Source: Oopsacas minuta
Taxonomy: Eukaryota; Porifera; Hexactinellida; Lyssacinosida; Leucopsacidae
DNA length: 64,000 nucleotides
Direction of reading: 5' to 3'
Assembly (NCBI GenBank): GCA_024704765.1
Contig: JAKMXF010000011.1
Span: forward strand, 727,557-791,556
Position 1 is the first letter of the stretch, and every line of letters starts with the position of its first letter. The notes under the pieces were generated by a model that worked only from the letters and a program-made list of their open reading frames with translations, searched no databases and had not been told where the DNA came from. The translations under genes and the position numbers were made by a program. Below, piece by piece: positions 44,035-55,121 of the stretch.

Positions 44035-47000
44035 TTACACAGAGAACTCATTTAGACGAACGTAATTTGCAGGGAATAGACCGATACGGCCATCACTTTC
44101 GCCTAGCCACCATCCTATGTGTGCGGTTTCTTTATTGATTATTTTGATATTCTGTCCGTTCCTAAACGATAGCTCAGAACTCTCGTTTGCCTCAAAATCG
44201 TATAAGGCCTGGCAATAAACTACAGAGGGTGGCTTCATACGGATCTTTGGAGGGGGTGGAGGTCTGTTTGAGCCAGCGGACAGCTTGTGTGCCGGTCTAA
44301 TAGATTGATTGGGGATGAGTTGTGTGACTGATGATGCTTTCTGTGAAATGTTAAGATTGCGTTGGGAGCGTGCATTTGTGTACGCCCAATACGGTTTCTG
44401 TAGGCTAGTGTGAATCCCTTGGAAACAGACATTTAAACTATGTGCTTGGTAGTATTCTACTAAAGGCACGAGAGTTGAAAAAGGTTGACCTTCTACCATG
44501 AAGAATTTCCGCGTTTTTGGGTTGTGTAATATTCTAATGTGTTTTGGAGCCTCTTCATAACGAACAGCTATTGCGTATTCTCCAGGTCTTTGGTCACTCT
44601 CTCGCATTAGAAATACACCGTTTTCACATTGATCTAATATTAGCTCAGCTTCATGACGTGACATTTTGCCTACATACCATGGCTGTTCGACTAAATTCGC
44701 AGTGTTCAGTTTATGGTGAAAATCTTCCATACTTTCTCTACGCGGCAGTTCATGATGTTGTTTATTTGGAGGTTGAAATTGCCCGATTTGTACATCCATA
44801 TAGCTCATGGTAGCTGGCTTTATCCCCACCATTCTAGCTGGAAACAGACCCATTTGTTTTGTACGGGTATTCTTCCCTTCCCACCAATCACGGTCTGTAG
44901 ATGAAACAATTGAAATTTCGTCATCTTTCATGAAGACAAGAATAGGAGCGGAACCACCAGGATGTGGATCAGCATTATAATCACATAATGCAATATATAC
45001 TAGTTTATTGCTCGTATTCGGGGTAGTATTATTTGATGTGTAAACAGCCTTCGTTGGGTTACGTTTCATAATAGTTGGCTTATGAGATGTATCCAGAGGT
45101 ACATCGAACGTGTGCGCACGACTTTTGCCGATTGTACATTTCTGGGCATTTGCAATACAGAGTCTATGACATAATTCTTGACATAACGGACAATTATATC
45201 CCTGGTCATATAAGCCCCATAATATTTTATCACAGACAGTACAGCGTGTTGTTTGGTTGGTGGAGAATACCTGGAATTGATGGCCATTGTCTGTACCATC
45301 TTTTGGGTTTAGGAAACGTTGTCCTTTTAACAGTGCTACGTTCCAGTTGTTCGCAAGCAGTGGTGTCCTATAAGGGATGAAAACAAATGAATAACGGCTC
45401 TATTTCTGGTCACGTGACCCATTAACCTGTCTAAGTTGACTATGTGTTATGGATTTATAAGAGAATTGTGGCCTGAATTTTGGCATACCAAAATCTCACG
45501 ACAACTTGAGAAATACAGCTTACCTTGCATAAAATTGTACTGTGTTTTTATTTTGTGTAGAATGTAATGGTAGACAAATTAATCCAGACTGGTACTGTTC
45601 ATCAGATCGAGTACGTGGCATATCACTGTACAATGCTTCTGTCTTATATTCATTCAGGTAGAGAATTTCTTTGAATATATATTTCATGTTTGATTTGGCT
45701 CGCTTTTTCTTCTCACAAACTAATATTGCTCTCTGGAATAGAAATACTGCTCGTTTCTCTGGGACTATTTTAGTGTCGCTAACTATTGAACCACATTTGA
45801 CCTATAAGAATACGAGAAAAGATTCATCGGAATTCCTTGTATTTTAGCAAGTAATTATAATACTGTCAACTTCCGTTATATCGTAGTTCAAAGAACCACA
45901 ATAATCACTTCGATATAAGCGGAGTTGACTTGGTGAATATTTACAATACAAGATCAATTTTTACCTTCATTTCTCCATCAATCAAGAGCTGTCCTACATT
46001 AGCTTTTATCTGTGGGAGAAACTCAATACTCTCGTATAGTTCTGTAACGAATTTGAGTTTTTCATAATCATTCTTAGAGCAATTTATATGTTTAGCAATA
46101 TCTTCCATATTGAGAAGTGTTTTCTGTAAGAGTTTAGCTTCTTCATCTGGGCTATTCTTAATGAGCTCTTTTATTAATAATGGGTATTTCAGTACACGTT
46201 GTATTGGCATTGTGAGTAGATCTTTTAATGGGAATTTCTGTTTTGATGAATCTTGACATCCTTGCATTATTTTGCATATTTGGGGATTTTCGTTTAATTC
46301 CTTTACTTTGACGATAGCATCTGGGACCTAGAAGGAAAATATAATTAGAGTACAGTCAACTCCTATCATAACCAAGCTCTAGAGACCGCGATAATTACTT
46401 CGATATACGCGATTAAAATATGTTACTTTGATGCAGTTTTGTGAAAAGTTTGAATAAATTCGACTAAACTTACATGACTAGCGTATTCACAGTATAGAGC
46501 GAATTTATCCATGTAGAGTGAGAAGCATTGAGAAACTTCATATTTCTTCTGTGCTAAGAGTCCCTTCAAACTTGACAATAGTTTTGTATGGAATGGCACT
46601 AAATGCTGTACATTCATAAATATCGTCTTTATAACTTCTCTATCAAGGTATTGTTCTAAGGTAATACGAAAGTTCTTGTTAATTATCTCTAGTGTGTTTA
46701 GGTAATTCTGCTCTGTGTTACAAAGCTCATCTAGAATGTGATGAAGCTTTCCACCTACGTATTAGAAAACAAAATATTATTAAATAATTATTCCATAAAC
46801 ACATTGTACATAAGTATTTAACCCAATCAATATATTCATGCGAAAATTTCTAGGTGCGAACCTCGTTAATACGAACACCAACGAATGTTTAAAATACGTA
46901 GGTCCGCTTTATCCAGAGTAAGACTGATTGAATAACCATTGTAAGAACCTGATTTTGTGTAAATTTGTGTTGTCTTTCCGGAAATTCATATTAACGAGGT

Positions 47001-48081
47001 ATATTATTATAGATTTCTAGTTGAATAACAACTCACCATTCGGCTTCGGAGTAATATCAACTTTTTTCTGATAATCCATCAATCGTGAGTATATTTCCTC
47101 ATCTCCATAAGGATCTTCCTCAACATACGCGTATATTGGTTCGTAAGCAACTGCTTCCTTGTATTGGCGATTGCCTTTATATTGAGAAGGAATAATAGGA
47201 CTAACTTCACTGGGAAGAGAAGGGATATTTGATGAGAGAGAACTTAGGTTTGAGTCAAAAAATGAATCGTGTAATGAGCTAACATTAGAAAGTGTTGAGT
47301 TACTGCTTGCGGTTGATGCTGAAGCAGAAACAGGACGTCTTTTCCCAGAATCTTTTAATTCGTTTATCCTAGGCTGGTTTTGATATACACCAGAGTTATC
47401 CCAGCTTAGCTTATCGTTATCAAGCTCGATAAACGAATGATCACGATAGTTACCGACTTGTTGGAGGTTAGTGTATATGTCTTCTGGTTCTTCCCCGTTT
47501 GTGTTTGTATCTTGATGTGGCCTGTCACTCTCTAAGTCAAATGGCTGAGCTCCTTTAGCAATGGCGAGTTTGTGGTGAGAAATCTTTGACATTGTCTACA
47601 GAGTAAATTTATAATATTTTGTCTGTTTGTTTGTTTGTTTATCCGTTAGCTAGTTAGTTTATTTGTGTTTGAAACTTACCTTCAAGAAAAGCCCGAAATC
47701 CTCAAAATCGATGAGGTCATGAGGATCAAAAGCTTCTTCTTCATTAATATCAAAATGTTCACTGATTGCCTCAAGAAACGCTGAAACATTATTAATACAA
47801 GCATTATTAGTGCATGTATTATATGTAATGTCATGTATTGTGTGGGGAACAAGTAAATTGATTAGCTCGCATAGCAGAACACCATCTGATATTACTTGTG
47901 CAAATTGTAGTACTTCACATTCAAAGTTATAGAATGGATGAGAAGTTGGAATTACTCCAATCTCTATGAACCAATCCAAGGCGCATCTCCAGTCCTCTTT
48001 TCCGGATGGATTCTGCATCATGTTTGACATCTTTCGCTTAGAATATGAATCGAAGGGAAATAAAATATCTTCTGGAATCAT
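44035..48081 (-). CDS. VAV: VAV Rho/Rac exchange factor and adaptor
   Basis: Six exons in consistent phase: 48081-47680, 47595-47037, 46754-46474, 46327-45965, 45801-45524, 45367-44035; 1071 residues. Domains in order: calponin homology (RCALDWFIEIGV ... FEDFGLFLK), acidic tyrosine region (EPEDIYTNL, DEEIYSRL), DH (LHHILDELCNTEQNYLNTLE ... PMQRVLKYPLLIKELI), PH (KRAVFLFQRAILVCEKKKR), C1 zinc finger (GHQFQVFSTNQTTRC ... CPLC ... CHRLC), SH3, SH2 (WYVGKMSRHEAE, FLMRES with the phosphotyrosine-binding arginine) and SH3 (ALYDFEANESSEL). VAV loads GTP on Rac/Rho after tyrosine phosphorylation releases the acidic region. The complete vertebrate order is conserved. The inter-SH3 linker is long and proline-rich. 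Two introns carry F1 MITEs. Confidence 0.96.
45861..45931. mobile_element. MITE family F1, short copy in VAV intron
   Basis: tactgtcaacttccgttata to gatataagcggagttgact in only 70 bp, a nearly perfect hairpin formed by the two ends with the core missing. Confidence 0.7.
46351..46436. mobile_element. MITE family F1, truncated, VAV intron
   Basis: Left end tacagtcaactcctatcata with the following aagctctagagaccgcgata block; the right half is missing and the copy stops about 40 bp from the upstream exon. Confidence 0.65.
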
Positions 48082-49315
48082 GTTGAGTTAATATATTAAT
48101 TTTAATTTTACATGTATTAAAAACCTATTTATACTCTTCTTTATGAATGTCAACATGAATTTGTTTATATTCAGCACGTTTGCTACGTATGTAACTCACC
48201 GGATACATTTTACGAATAATAAAAGTATTTGCACTAATCTTATTACTTATACAAATCATACTTTGGAAATAATTATATTTAGTCTGTAAGAATTATGAAA
48301 AAGTAGTGTCTATGAAAGTAATAGTATGTAAATTAAAGATATCCATCTCATGATACTTTTAAATAACTAGGATTATTACAACAATATATCAAGGAAGAAT
48401 TCTAAAATTACAAGATAAAATATGATATCCATATATTCCTATTCAAGATAATTAATTAAATAATTAACTGTCGCAACTTGGATATATATTTTCAGCTCAA
48501 AGAATTCACTATATGCTGCCGTACAGTCTATGCTAAACTTTCAATAATAAAATTATTTTGAAAAAGCAATTCTATAGCAAAAATTCATTGCACATCTGGT
48601 AGTAGTACAAATTTCTAATTTTTAATGTTTATGCATTCTACTATAAAAGGTTAGTAAAGTGTTCGTTAGAAATATTGCGAAAGTAACTAGAAACGAATGT
48701 ATGATACATGAAAAGTTAAAATTAGCTCTCTTTTATATAAGAAATCAGCTCGAAGACGTATGAATAAAATATATCTCCATATAAGGCCTTCTATTTCCTA
48801 ATCAAATCAGTGAGCTTTACAACTGGTATAAAAGTCTTACAGACAACTCGTGAAAACATTTCCCTTGCAGACACTATTGAAAATAATGCCTCATTAATAT
48901 TTGAATATTTACAAGCAATGCAGATGTCTATATAGAAAATCTATAGGAATTTGCCCTCATGTGACAACATATATCATATAGTACATCATTTCTATAACAT
49001 TATATGTACCAGTACTTGAATGATTCGCTATATCATCTGACCACTTTCAACTGTAAATCCTATAGATTTAGCTGGGTTTATATTATTAAGTAATGTATCA
49101 CTTGCCATTTCGTATTTAGAAATAAGCTATGGGGATATCGGGTAACAAATAAAAGTAGAGTTGATTAGGTAAAATTCAAATATTGATAAGTAATAATCTG
49201 AACCTGCAGAAACCATGAGCACTTTTTTCCAATAAAGAAATAAACATGTGAGATATACTCATCTAAAATCTATTGTTTTATTAGGGAAATGCAAATGTTA
49301 GTGTGAATACAAATT
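48082..49315. other. 1.2 kb intergenic, no gene seen
   Basis: Strongly AT-rich. It contains the VAV promoter and 5' UTR and the RPAP2 3' UTR. No repeat family, RNA gene or reading frame was recognised. Confidence 0.6.
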
Positions 49316-50656
49316 CTATGGATGAATTACAACAATAGTTTTCAATAAAGTTGGGTCTTCATCTTGTTCGATTAGTGGGATATTGAATTCTGTCAAATTC
49401 TGTTCATCTTCTAGGCAAATTTTAACTTTTGAATTGACAAGTGACAGGAAATATATTAAAATAATCAGAGTATAAACCCATTGATTTGGTTTAAGAGATA
49501 TATTGTATTGAGTTAGACGGAAGGTTTTAACTAAGCAGGTTAAGTCGTTCCAGAATTCGCCAGGCATTATCCGTAGCCTCTTCGTGATAATAGGAACTGC
49601 TTTGTCAAGTTTTTCTAATACAATTCTAGTTCGGACATGATTCTGTGAATAAGTATCAACTGTTGGTAATATGACGTCACTTTTATTGGATTCTTTTTCT
49701 TCAATTTCAGGAACGGATTTGGTCACTAGGGAATTCATTGCAGGCAATTTTCCTTTTGGGGTAGTGTTAGATTTCGTGTGTTTAACATATATAGCTTGCA
49801 TCTTTTCAATAGTAGAGTTAGATAGGTAATTTCCAGGTGCAAATTCTTCGTCATCTGATAGAGAATCGTCACTCAATATATCGTCGCTATCTGAATTATA
49901 TTTATACGATTTTAGCGATAGATGTTCCTTGAGTTGGTCAGTGAGTTTAGGGAAGATGGGTATGCCATCGAAAAAATCGCGAATATCTATGTTTTTGGTT
50001 AGAAAGTCGAGTGTTCGATTCGTAAGCCAAGTACTGACTACTTTACAACATTCTTCTAATGGGGGGATTTGGGAAACAGGCGAAACTTGAATCTCTGGTG
50101 TGTCGAAAAGTTTTGAAAAATCTTTTCGCGATTGTTTAACGGCCGTATTATTCACTGATATTTCAACGAGTTTTTCACGAACTTCACTATCTGTATTTTC
50201 ATTAGAAATTCTATCATCCTCGACTCCACTATCGATTTTAAGGAATTTAATCCCAGTTTTAGTAATATCATTTCGCTCCCATAAAGGCTCGTTACTAAGT
50301 TGACACGCGAAAAATTCAGAAGCTTTATAACACTGGTCACAACAAAACATTTTTCGTTCACTCAAATCATAAACTTGTTTCGTTTTTACACTGACATGGT
50401 ATCTGTGTTTGGGAATATTTATCAATTTATTTTTACATAGAATATACCCACAAAGTTTCATCGAAAATCTCTCTTCAATAATATCGGAATAATTTCCCGG
50501 ATTTAGAAGAGGTATACTTTGTATTAATCTCGATTCCGTTATGAAATCTTCCCCAACTAATTCTACTATCATTTCGAAAGCTTTCTTCTCTACACTGACT
50601 TTATATTCTATGTCTTTTCTAAGTTTTTTAATTACCTCAATTTTATGCTTCTTCAT
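49316..50656 (-). CDS. RPAP2: RPAP2/Rtr1-like RNA polymerase II CTD phosphatase
   Basis: 446 residues, single exon. The N-terminal zinc-binding Rtr1 domain (about 30-125) has LCGYILCKNKLINIPKHRYH, KQVYDLSERKMFCCDQCY and KASEFFACQL with LWERN, matching RPAP2 closely, including the zinc cysteines. RPAP2 removes serine-5 phosphate from the polymerase II C-terminal domain and helps polymerase import. The rest is poorly conserved with an acidic stretch (DSDDILSDDSLSDDEEF). Near the C-terminus is a hydrophobic segment (WVYTLIILIYFLSLVNSK) within the helical region conserved in the family. Length is less than human RPAP2 (612). Confidence 0.88.
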   Translation of the reverse strand: MKKHKIEVIKKLRKDIEYKVSVEKKAFEMIVELVGEDFITESRLIQSIPLLNPGNYSDIIEERFSMKLCGYILCKNKLINIPKHRYHVSVKTKQVYDLSERKMFCCDQCYKASEFFACQLSNEPLWERNDITKTGIKFLKIDSGVEDDRISNENTDSEVREKLVEISVNNTAVKQSRKDFSKLFDTPEIQVSPVSQIPPLEECCKVVSTWLTNRTLDFLTKNIDIRDFFDGIPIFPKLTDQLKEHLSLKSYKYNSDSDDILSDDSLSDDEEFAPGNYLSNSTIEKMQAIYVKHTKSNTTPKGKLPAMNSLVTKSVPEIEEKESNKSDVILPTVDTYSQNHVRTRIVLEKLDKAVPIITKRLRIMPGEFWNDLTCLVKTFRLTQYNISLKPNQWVYTLIILIYFLSLVNSKVKICLEDEQNLTEFNIPLIEQDEDPTLLKTIVVIHP

Positions 50657-51241
50657 GATAATTAGAGCTAAATTAACAAAATTTTTAAAGAAGATACGTA
50701 TATTTTAACATTCTCAGTGCAGTTGTCAAAATGGAAATTATATGATTATGTACTTCGAATATTAAGCCCCGAAATTTCTCCCTCCTCACTAAGAGGAATA
50801 GTCAAATACCAACAAGAAATCAATAAAAACTGAGGTATAACTTACCTTTCAAAACGCCACACAACCACACTAGGAATTCCATTCTAGGATATTACAAGAA
50901 ATTCGGGGGAGGAATTTGATAATCCAGGTAAATATTTAAAAATTGCCTTTTTTTCCAAAAATATTTCCTGAAATTCCTATTTATGGATAGAAAATCCAGC
51001 GAATTTTTTTAAAAATCCCTGGACTTAAAAGAGATTAACGGGAAATTATTATAAGGCGTTGGTATGTATGGAACCCAATCAGAATGGAATACATAAGTAT
51101 TAAGAGTGATTCAGTAAAAATGGTTAACATATAATATAAGAACAACAATACAAGTTACTAATCGCATAGAATACGAAAATTGAATCAAGAGGAACAGCTG
51201 TTTATAAAGTGACTGGGTAGCATTTATGATGACGTCACAGT
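50657..51241. other. intergenic with F7-like element
   Basis: Between RPAP2 and the solenoid-like gene. About 50870-51066 contains ggaattcc and tttcctgaaattcc blocks and ends gcgttggtatgtatg, like family F7; limits uncertain. Confidence 0.4.
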
Positions 51242-53296
51242 TCAATCATCCAAGTTTTCAGAGTTTTGCTCGCATTTTTTCTTCCAAACTTCATATGAAA
51301 TATTTCGCATTTTCAACTCATTACGGACACTACTTGTATTTGAATGCGGATTATTTCTAATTGCTTCTATATGTATTTTGTTTTTCGTCTCTTTCGAAGG
51401 AGTTTTTGGCAAACTATGAAAAGAGAGCAGATTTTTATCGAACCGTTTGGAAGATTTTGACATACTACTTAATGATGACGTCATTGATTTAGATGGGTTT
51501 GTAACAGAATTTGATAATTTCATGAAACTATTATGAATAATCATCAAAGTAGTTTGTAGAAATTCTTTTGACGAAGTTAGAAGTATACTAGTACATGGTC
51601 TATAGTGATTTAATAGGAAATTAATCGATTGGCAATTTTCACTTTCAAGGCAATGTCTACAGATGTGTAGAGTGATTTCACGGATACCTAATGGAGCCAG
51701 TTCTGTTGAAATTTGGTTGTTATAACTTGTGAGTAAATCTTTTATGCCTTTCACTGCAAGATAACGTATTTTCGTGCTGATATCAATGCTTGCATCATCT
51801 CTATAACTTGATAGATCGATTAGACCTAACTGAAAATGGTAGTTCGACTTAATATTTGATATTTTTCCAGTTAGACATAATCTTCGGATATAGCTTATCT
51901 TTGTCTGTAAACATAATTTCGTCATAGAATGTATGTAATAACAAATATACTCAATTTCCCATTGAAAAGTGAATAAATTTTCATTGTAAAAGCCGACAAT
52001 TTTATCCAACATTTCGCTATACGAACTCCAGTTTATAATGAACTCTTGCTCTGTCTTGAATGTTCGATCAGTATTGGTGGAATACGCATGTAGAATTGGT
52101 AGTAGAAATAATATTTCAGCGATTTGACTATTATTCAGCGCCATTAGAGATAGGATATCTAGCATAAATGTAAACTCGAATATACTCTGTGATTGTTGAT
52201 TCGAAATGTAACACTTTATGAATCGTAGAATACAATTTTTTAGGTTTTGTGAATGACAGAATGCGATTTTATGCCAGATATCAAGTGTATGGAATATCTC
52301 AGGGCTTAGCTGATCGCTTGAATCAATAGAATCTGTTTTAGCACTATCTCCAATTGATTTCTCATCTAAGGACATATTAAGGGAAAATATAGGTGGATCA
52401 TGATTCGCAGCAAGAGGGTCAATCGTGCTATCAATGTCAATATTGATTGATAAGTAAGATAGCACTGATATAGCGTGTTTTATACATAACCATACGAAAT
52501 GTGAAGATTCTGATAAGGTCAAAAGTTCGCTTGTTAAACTGCTCTGTAAAACTGTAATAACAAGAGCTAGGTTTTCGTAATTCTCTAATCGACCCAAAAT
52601 ATAGTGTAAATATAATCTGCTATATCCAGTTTGTAATATTTGACTCAAGTATATTGTTTTCAAAAGATTATTAGATTGTTTAAAATTATTAGGCGAGTCA
52701 AATCTTGACGTCACGTCTTTTTCTATAGGAGATAAAAGATCTCTAAGTTCCAAAGGGGTCATGTGTAAAACTGTGAAAAGATGGTGTGGAGAATTCAAAA
52801 GGGGCTGTGACGTAAGTGAGTTTAATAATGCCGCGAGTGAACGTATCTGTAACGGTCCTTGACACTGATACATGAATAGTAGATCTTTCCAATGTTCTCC
52901 TATTTGTGTATTTTCTGTATAATGATTGGTATTTAATTTACGTTCAGTTATTCGTAGTGCATCTTCTAGCTTACGATGAAGGTTATGTTTTGAAGGAGTT
53001 TTCTCAATTTCATCTAAGGATTTATTATAATCTTGGATGAATTTGGATGGGATTAACTCGACATATTTGTCACGTTTAATGGGTGTATGTTGGAAAGGGT
53101 TCGTGGGTGTTCCTTTGAGTCTTGGAGAAGATGGCATATTTGGTGAAGGTGATGGTATTCTGTATGTATCTTCTTTTTCTTCAAATTCTTCTATGAGGGT
53201 ATCTGCTATTTTCTTTGATACAATTCCAAAGTTATGGATTATTGGAATGCGACTGGAATGCATTTTAGCTAAGATATGATTAAGACAATTATGCAA
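51242..53296 (-). CDS. unknown helical-repeat protein
   Basis: 684 residues, single exon; a later start at 53263 (MHSSRIPIIHNFGIVSKK) is as likely. The N-terminal 90 residues are disordered with SPSPNMPSSPR. From about 120 to 590 the sequence is a succession of amphipathic and hydrophobic helices, for example FEFTFMLDILSLMALNNSQ and AEILFLLPILHAYS, suggesting an armadillo/HEAT-like solenoid. The last 90 residues are Ser/Lys-rich. The N-terminal and helical pattern is faintly reminiscent of TMEM232 but I cannot confirm this. No catalytic motif is visible. Confidence 0.7.
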   Translation of the reverse strand: MHNCLNHILAKMHSSRIPIIHNFGIVSKKIADTLIEEFEEKEDTYRIPSPSPNMPSSPRLKGTPTNPFQHTPIKRDKYVELIPSKFIQDYNKSLDEIEKTPSKHNLHRKLEDALRITERKLNTNHYTENTQIGEHWKDLLFMYQCQGPLQIRSLAALLNSLTSQPLLNSPHHLFTVLHMTPLELRDLLSPIEKDVTSRFDSPNNFKQSNNLLKTIYLSQILQTGYSRLYLHYILGRLENYENLALVITVLQSSLTSELLTLSESSHFVWLCIKHAISVLSYLSINIDIDSTIDPLAANHDPPIFSLNMSLDEKSIGDSAKTDSIDSSDQLSPEIFHTLDIWHKIAFCHSQNLKNCILRFIKCYISNQQSQSIFEFTFMLDILSLMALNNSQIAEILFLLPILHAYSTNTDRTFKTEQEFIINWSSYSEMLDKIVGFYNENLFTFQWEIEYICYYIHSMTKLCLQTKISYIRRLCLTGKISNIKSNYHFQLGLIDLSSYRDDASIDISTKIRYLAVKGIKDLLTSYNNQISTELAPLGIREITLHICRHCLESENCQSINFLLNHYRPCTSILLTSSKEFLQTTLMIIHNSFMKLSNSVTNPSKSMTSSLSSMSKSSKRFDKNLLSFHSLPKTPSKETKNKIHIEAIRNNPHSNTSSVRNELKMRNISYEVWKKKCEQNSENLDD

Positions 53297-53304
53297 GAGG
53301 GAAA

Positions 53305-53457
53305 TACAATGAAACCTCTACAAACGGGGAACTTCTGGAATCTGGAAAAGGAGTGAATTATATAAAGCGAATTCCTTGTCACATACAAATGAATTTCCAC
53401 AAACTGTGTAGCATATTTCGGCATCCCTAGCACCCCGGTTGACTTGGTTACACTGTA
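53305..53457. mobile_element. MITE family F2
   Basis: Left end tacaatgaaacctctacaaa; right region has cggcatccctagcaccccgg and ttggttacactgta. It sits directly 5' of the unknown helical-repeat gene. Confidence 0.75.
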
Positions 53458-53545
53458 GAAGAATAAACCGAGAATTTAGTATAGCAATGATTTATAATAA
53501 ACAAGTTATAATAACTACGGGAACAATTCATAATGAAAAATATTC

Positions 53546-54658
53546 TCAATAATTTTCATGTTTATCAACTGTTTGTAATAAAACTAGGGACAAGTTTTTC
53601 TTTGACATATACTCATCAATACGTAACTTACCATAAGCCAAAAAATCAAAATCAATCGTGGAATTCGACGCTTGATAAATACTCCATAGAGTCCAGTATA
53701 AATGTGCAGCTAACGATGATAAATTCACTCCAATATAAAGTGTTTGTAATTCCGCATCTGTAATAGTTTTTGGATCTTTGCTTTGTAAAAAGTACACTTG
53801 TTCAAGGTAATTTCTTAGCCATTCAAGTTGATACTCTTTATCTGGATAACGCGAATAATCTACCTCGTTAATACCGGCATATTCCGCGAAATGATTACCG
53901 ATATCATAACAGTTGTAGTTAAATGCTGAATATTCAAAATCAATGAATTTTATCGAATCGGTATATTTGTCATACAAAATATTTGCTAATAATAAATCGT
54001 TATGACATAATACTAATGGAAGATTCAATTTCTCTATAGCAGACGTTATTATGTTTATTTCGCTTTCTAAAACTGAAATTTTCGGGAATTTCTCGAATAA
54101 TTTCTGCTTGTAGCTGTCTGCGAACCCTTTCGGCATATTCGCGAGAAATTTCGCGATATTTATACCATATTCAGCTGTAATTGGAGTAGGAATTCTTTTA
54201 CATAGATTGTGCATGTTCGCCATTTGTTTAGCGATCAATTTGGCAATATGCGGGTCACGAACATTATTCTCATCTAATACGTCACCATCAAGATACTCAT
54301 AACATAATCCATTCACAAACACAGTAAGTAACTTAGAAGAATTCAAACATTTTATGGAAGATAAAATATTGAATGTTTTAATCTCATTATCACGATCAAT
54401 AATTTTGTCTGTACCAAAACCGTTAATTCTGACTATTACGCAATTTCCAGCGGATATTTTATCTCCATGATAACAGCCAATTAGTTTATTAGATATTCCA
54501 TCTGTAAATAATTTTGTTTTCAAGCTTTTCCCTTTCCAACAGGGTTTTATAGTTATAACAAGATTAATCACATCTGTTGAAATATCAGCTGATTTCAGGG
54601 ATATTGTTATATCTTGGTAAGGAGCATTCAGATAGTATTTCGGAGTGTCTGTAGCCAT
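53546..54658 (-). CDS. ETNK: ethanolamine kinase
   Basis: 370 residues, single exon. Phosphorylates ethanolamine in the first step of the CDP-ethanolamine (Kennedy) pathway in the cytosol. It has TDGISNKLIGCYHG (nucleotide loop), VIVRINGFGTDKIIDRDNE with the family R-x-x-E pattern, NGLCYEYLDGDVL, the Brenner motif LVLCHNDLLLANILY (catalytic aspartate and asparagine), and the metal-binding FIDFEYSAFNYNCYDIGNHF, followed by EYAGINEVDYSRYPD, which is typical of ethanolamine rather than choline kinases. Length equals that of ETNK1/2. Confidence 0.93.
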   Translation of the reverse strand: MATDTPKYYLNAPYQDITISLKSADISTDVINLVITIKPCWKGKSLKTKLFTDGISNKLIGCYHGDKISAGNCVIVRINGFGTDKIIDRDNEIKTFNILSSIKCLNSSKLLTVFVNGLCYEYLDGDVLDENNVRDPHIAKLIAKQMANMHNLCKRIPTPITAEYGINIAKFLANMPKGFADSYKQKLFEKFPKISVLESEINIITSAIEKLNLPLVLCHNDLLLANILYDKYTDSIKFIDFEYSAFNYNCYDIGNHFAEYAGINEVDYSRYPDKEYQLEWLRNYLEQVYFLQSKDPKTITDAELQTLYIGVNLSSLAAHLYWTLWSIYQASNSTIDFDFLAYGKLRIDEYMSKKNLSLVLLQTVDKHENY

Positions 54659-54827
54659 TTTCTAATGATAACTCTAGGGATATGAAAATAGAAAATGAGC
54701 AATAAGAGTACGAGTTTTCAGTAAGTACGTATCAGTCGATTTTCGATAATTATTGATTTGGACAAGATGAATTTTAAACTACAATCTAAATAGTAACAGC
54801 GTTACTGCCATATTTCGAGGTTCTATT

Positions 54828-54922
54828 TTCATGCTTACTAACCCTTATAATAATTTCCCGGAATTTTCGAAAATTCACTGGATTTCCAAGTTTTGTAACC
54901 CCGGGATAAACAGGAATCGCGG
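54828..54922. mobile_element. MITE family F7 fragment
   Basis: catgcttactaacccttata with aatttcccggaattttcg, ending ggcaagtatgcattg; imperfect inverted ends shared with the other F7 sequences. Confidence 0.4.
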
Positions 54923-55121
54923 AAGCCTTGGCAAGTATGCATTGTGTACAAATCCTGTACAAGTCAGGACAGTCCCTGCCTCCCTGGTACATACAAAGTT
55001 TCACTAATATCTATAATATCACAGGTAATTATTAAACTAAAATGATGTATTTTTCAATTACAAACAAATTCTCAAATTTATCCAGAAAGTCAAATCACAA
55101 GCTAAACGAAAACATAATAAC

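Noticed and set aside
45066-45380. Open frames on both strands over the VAV C1 region
   Set aside because: They are out-of-frame shadows; the VAV frame reads through with all C1 zinc ligands.
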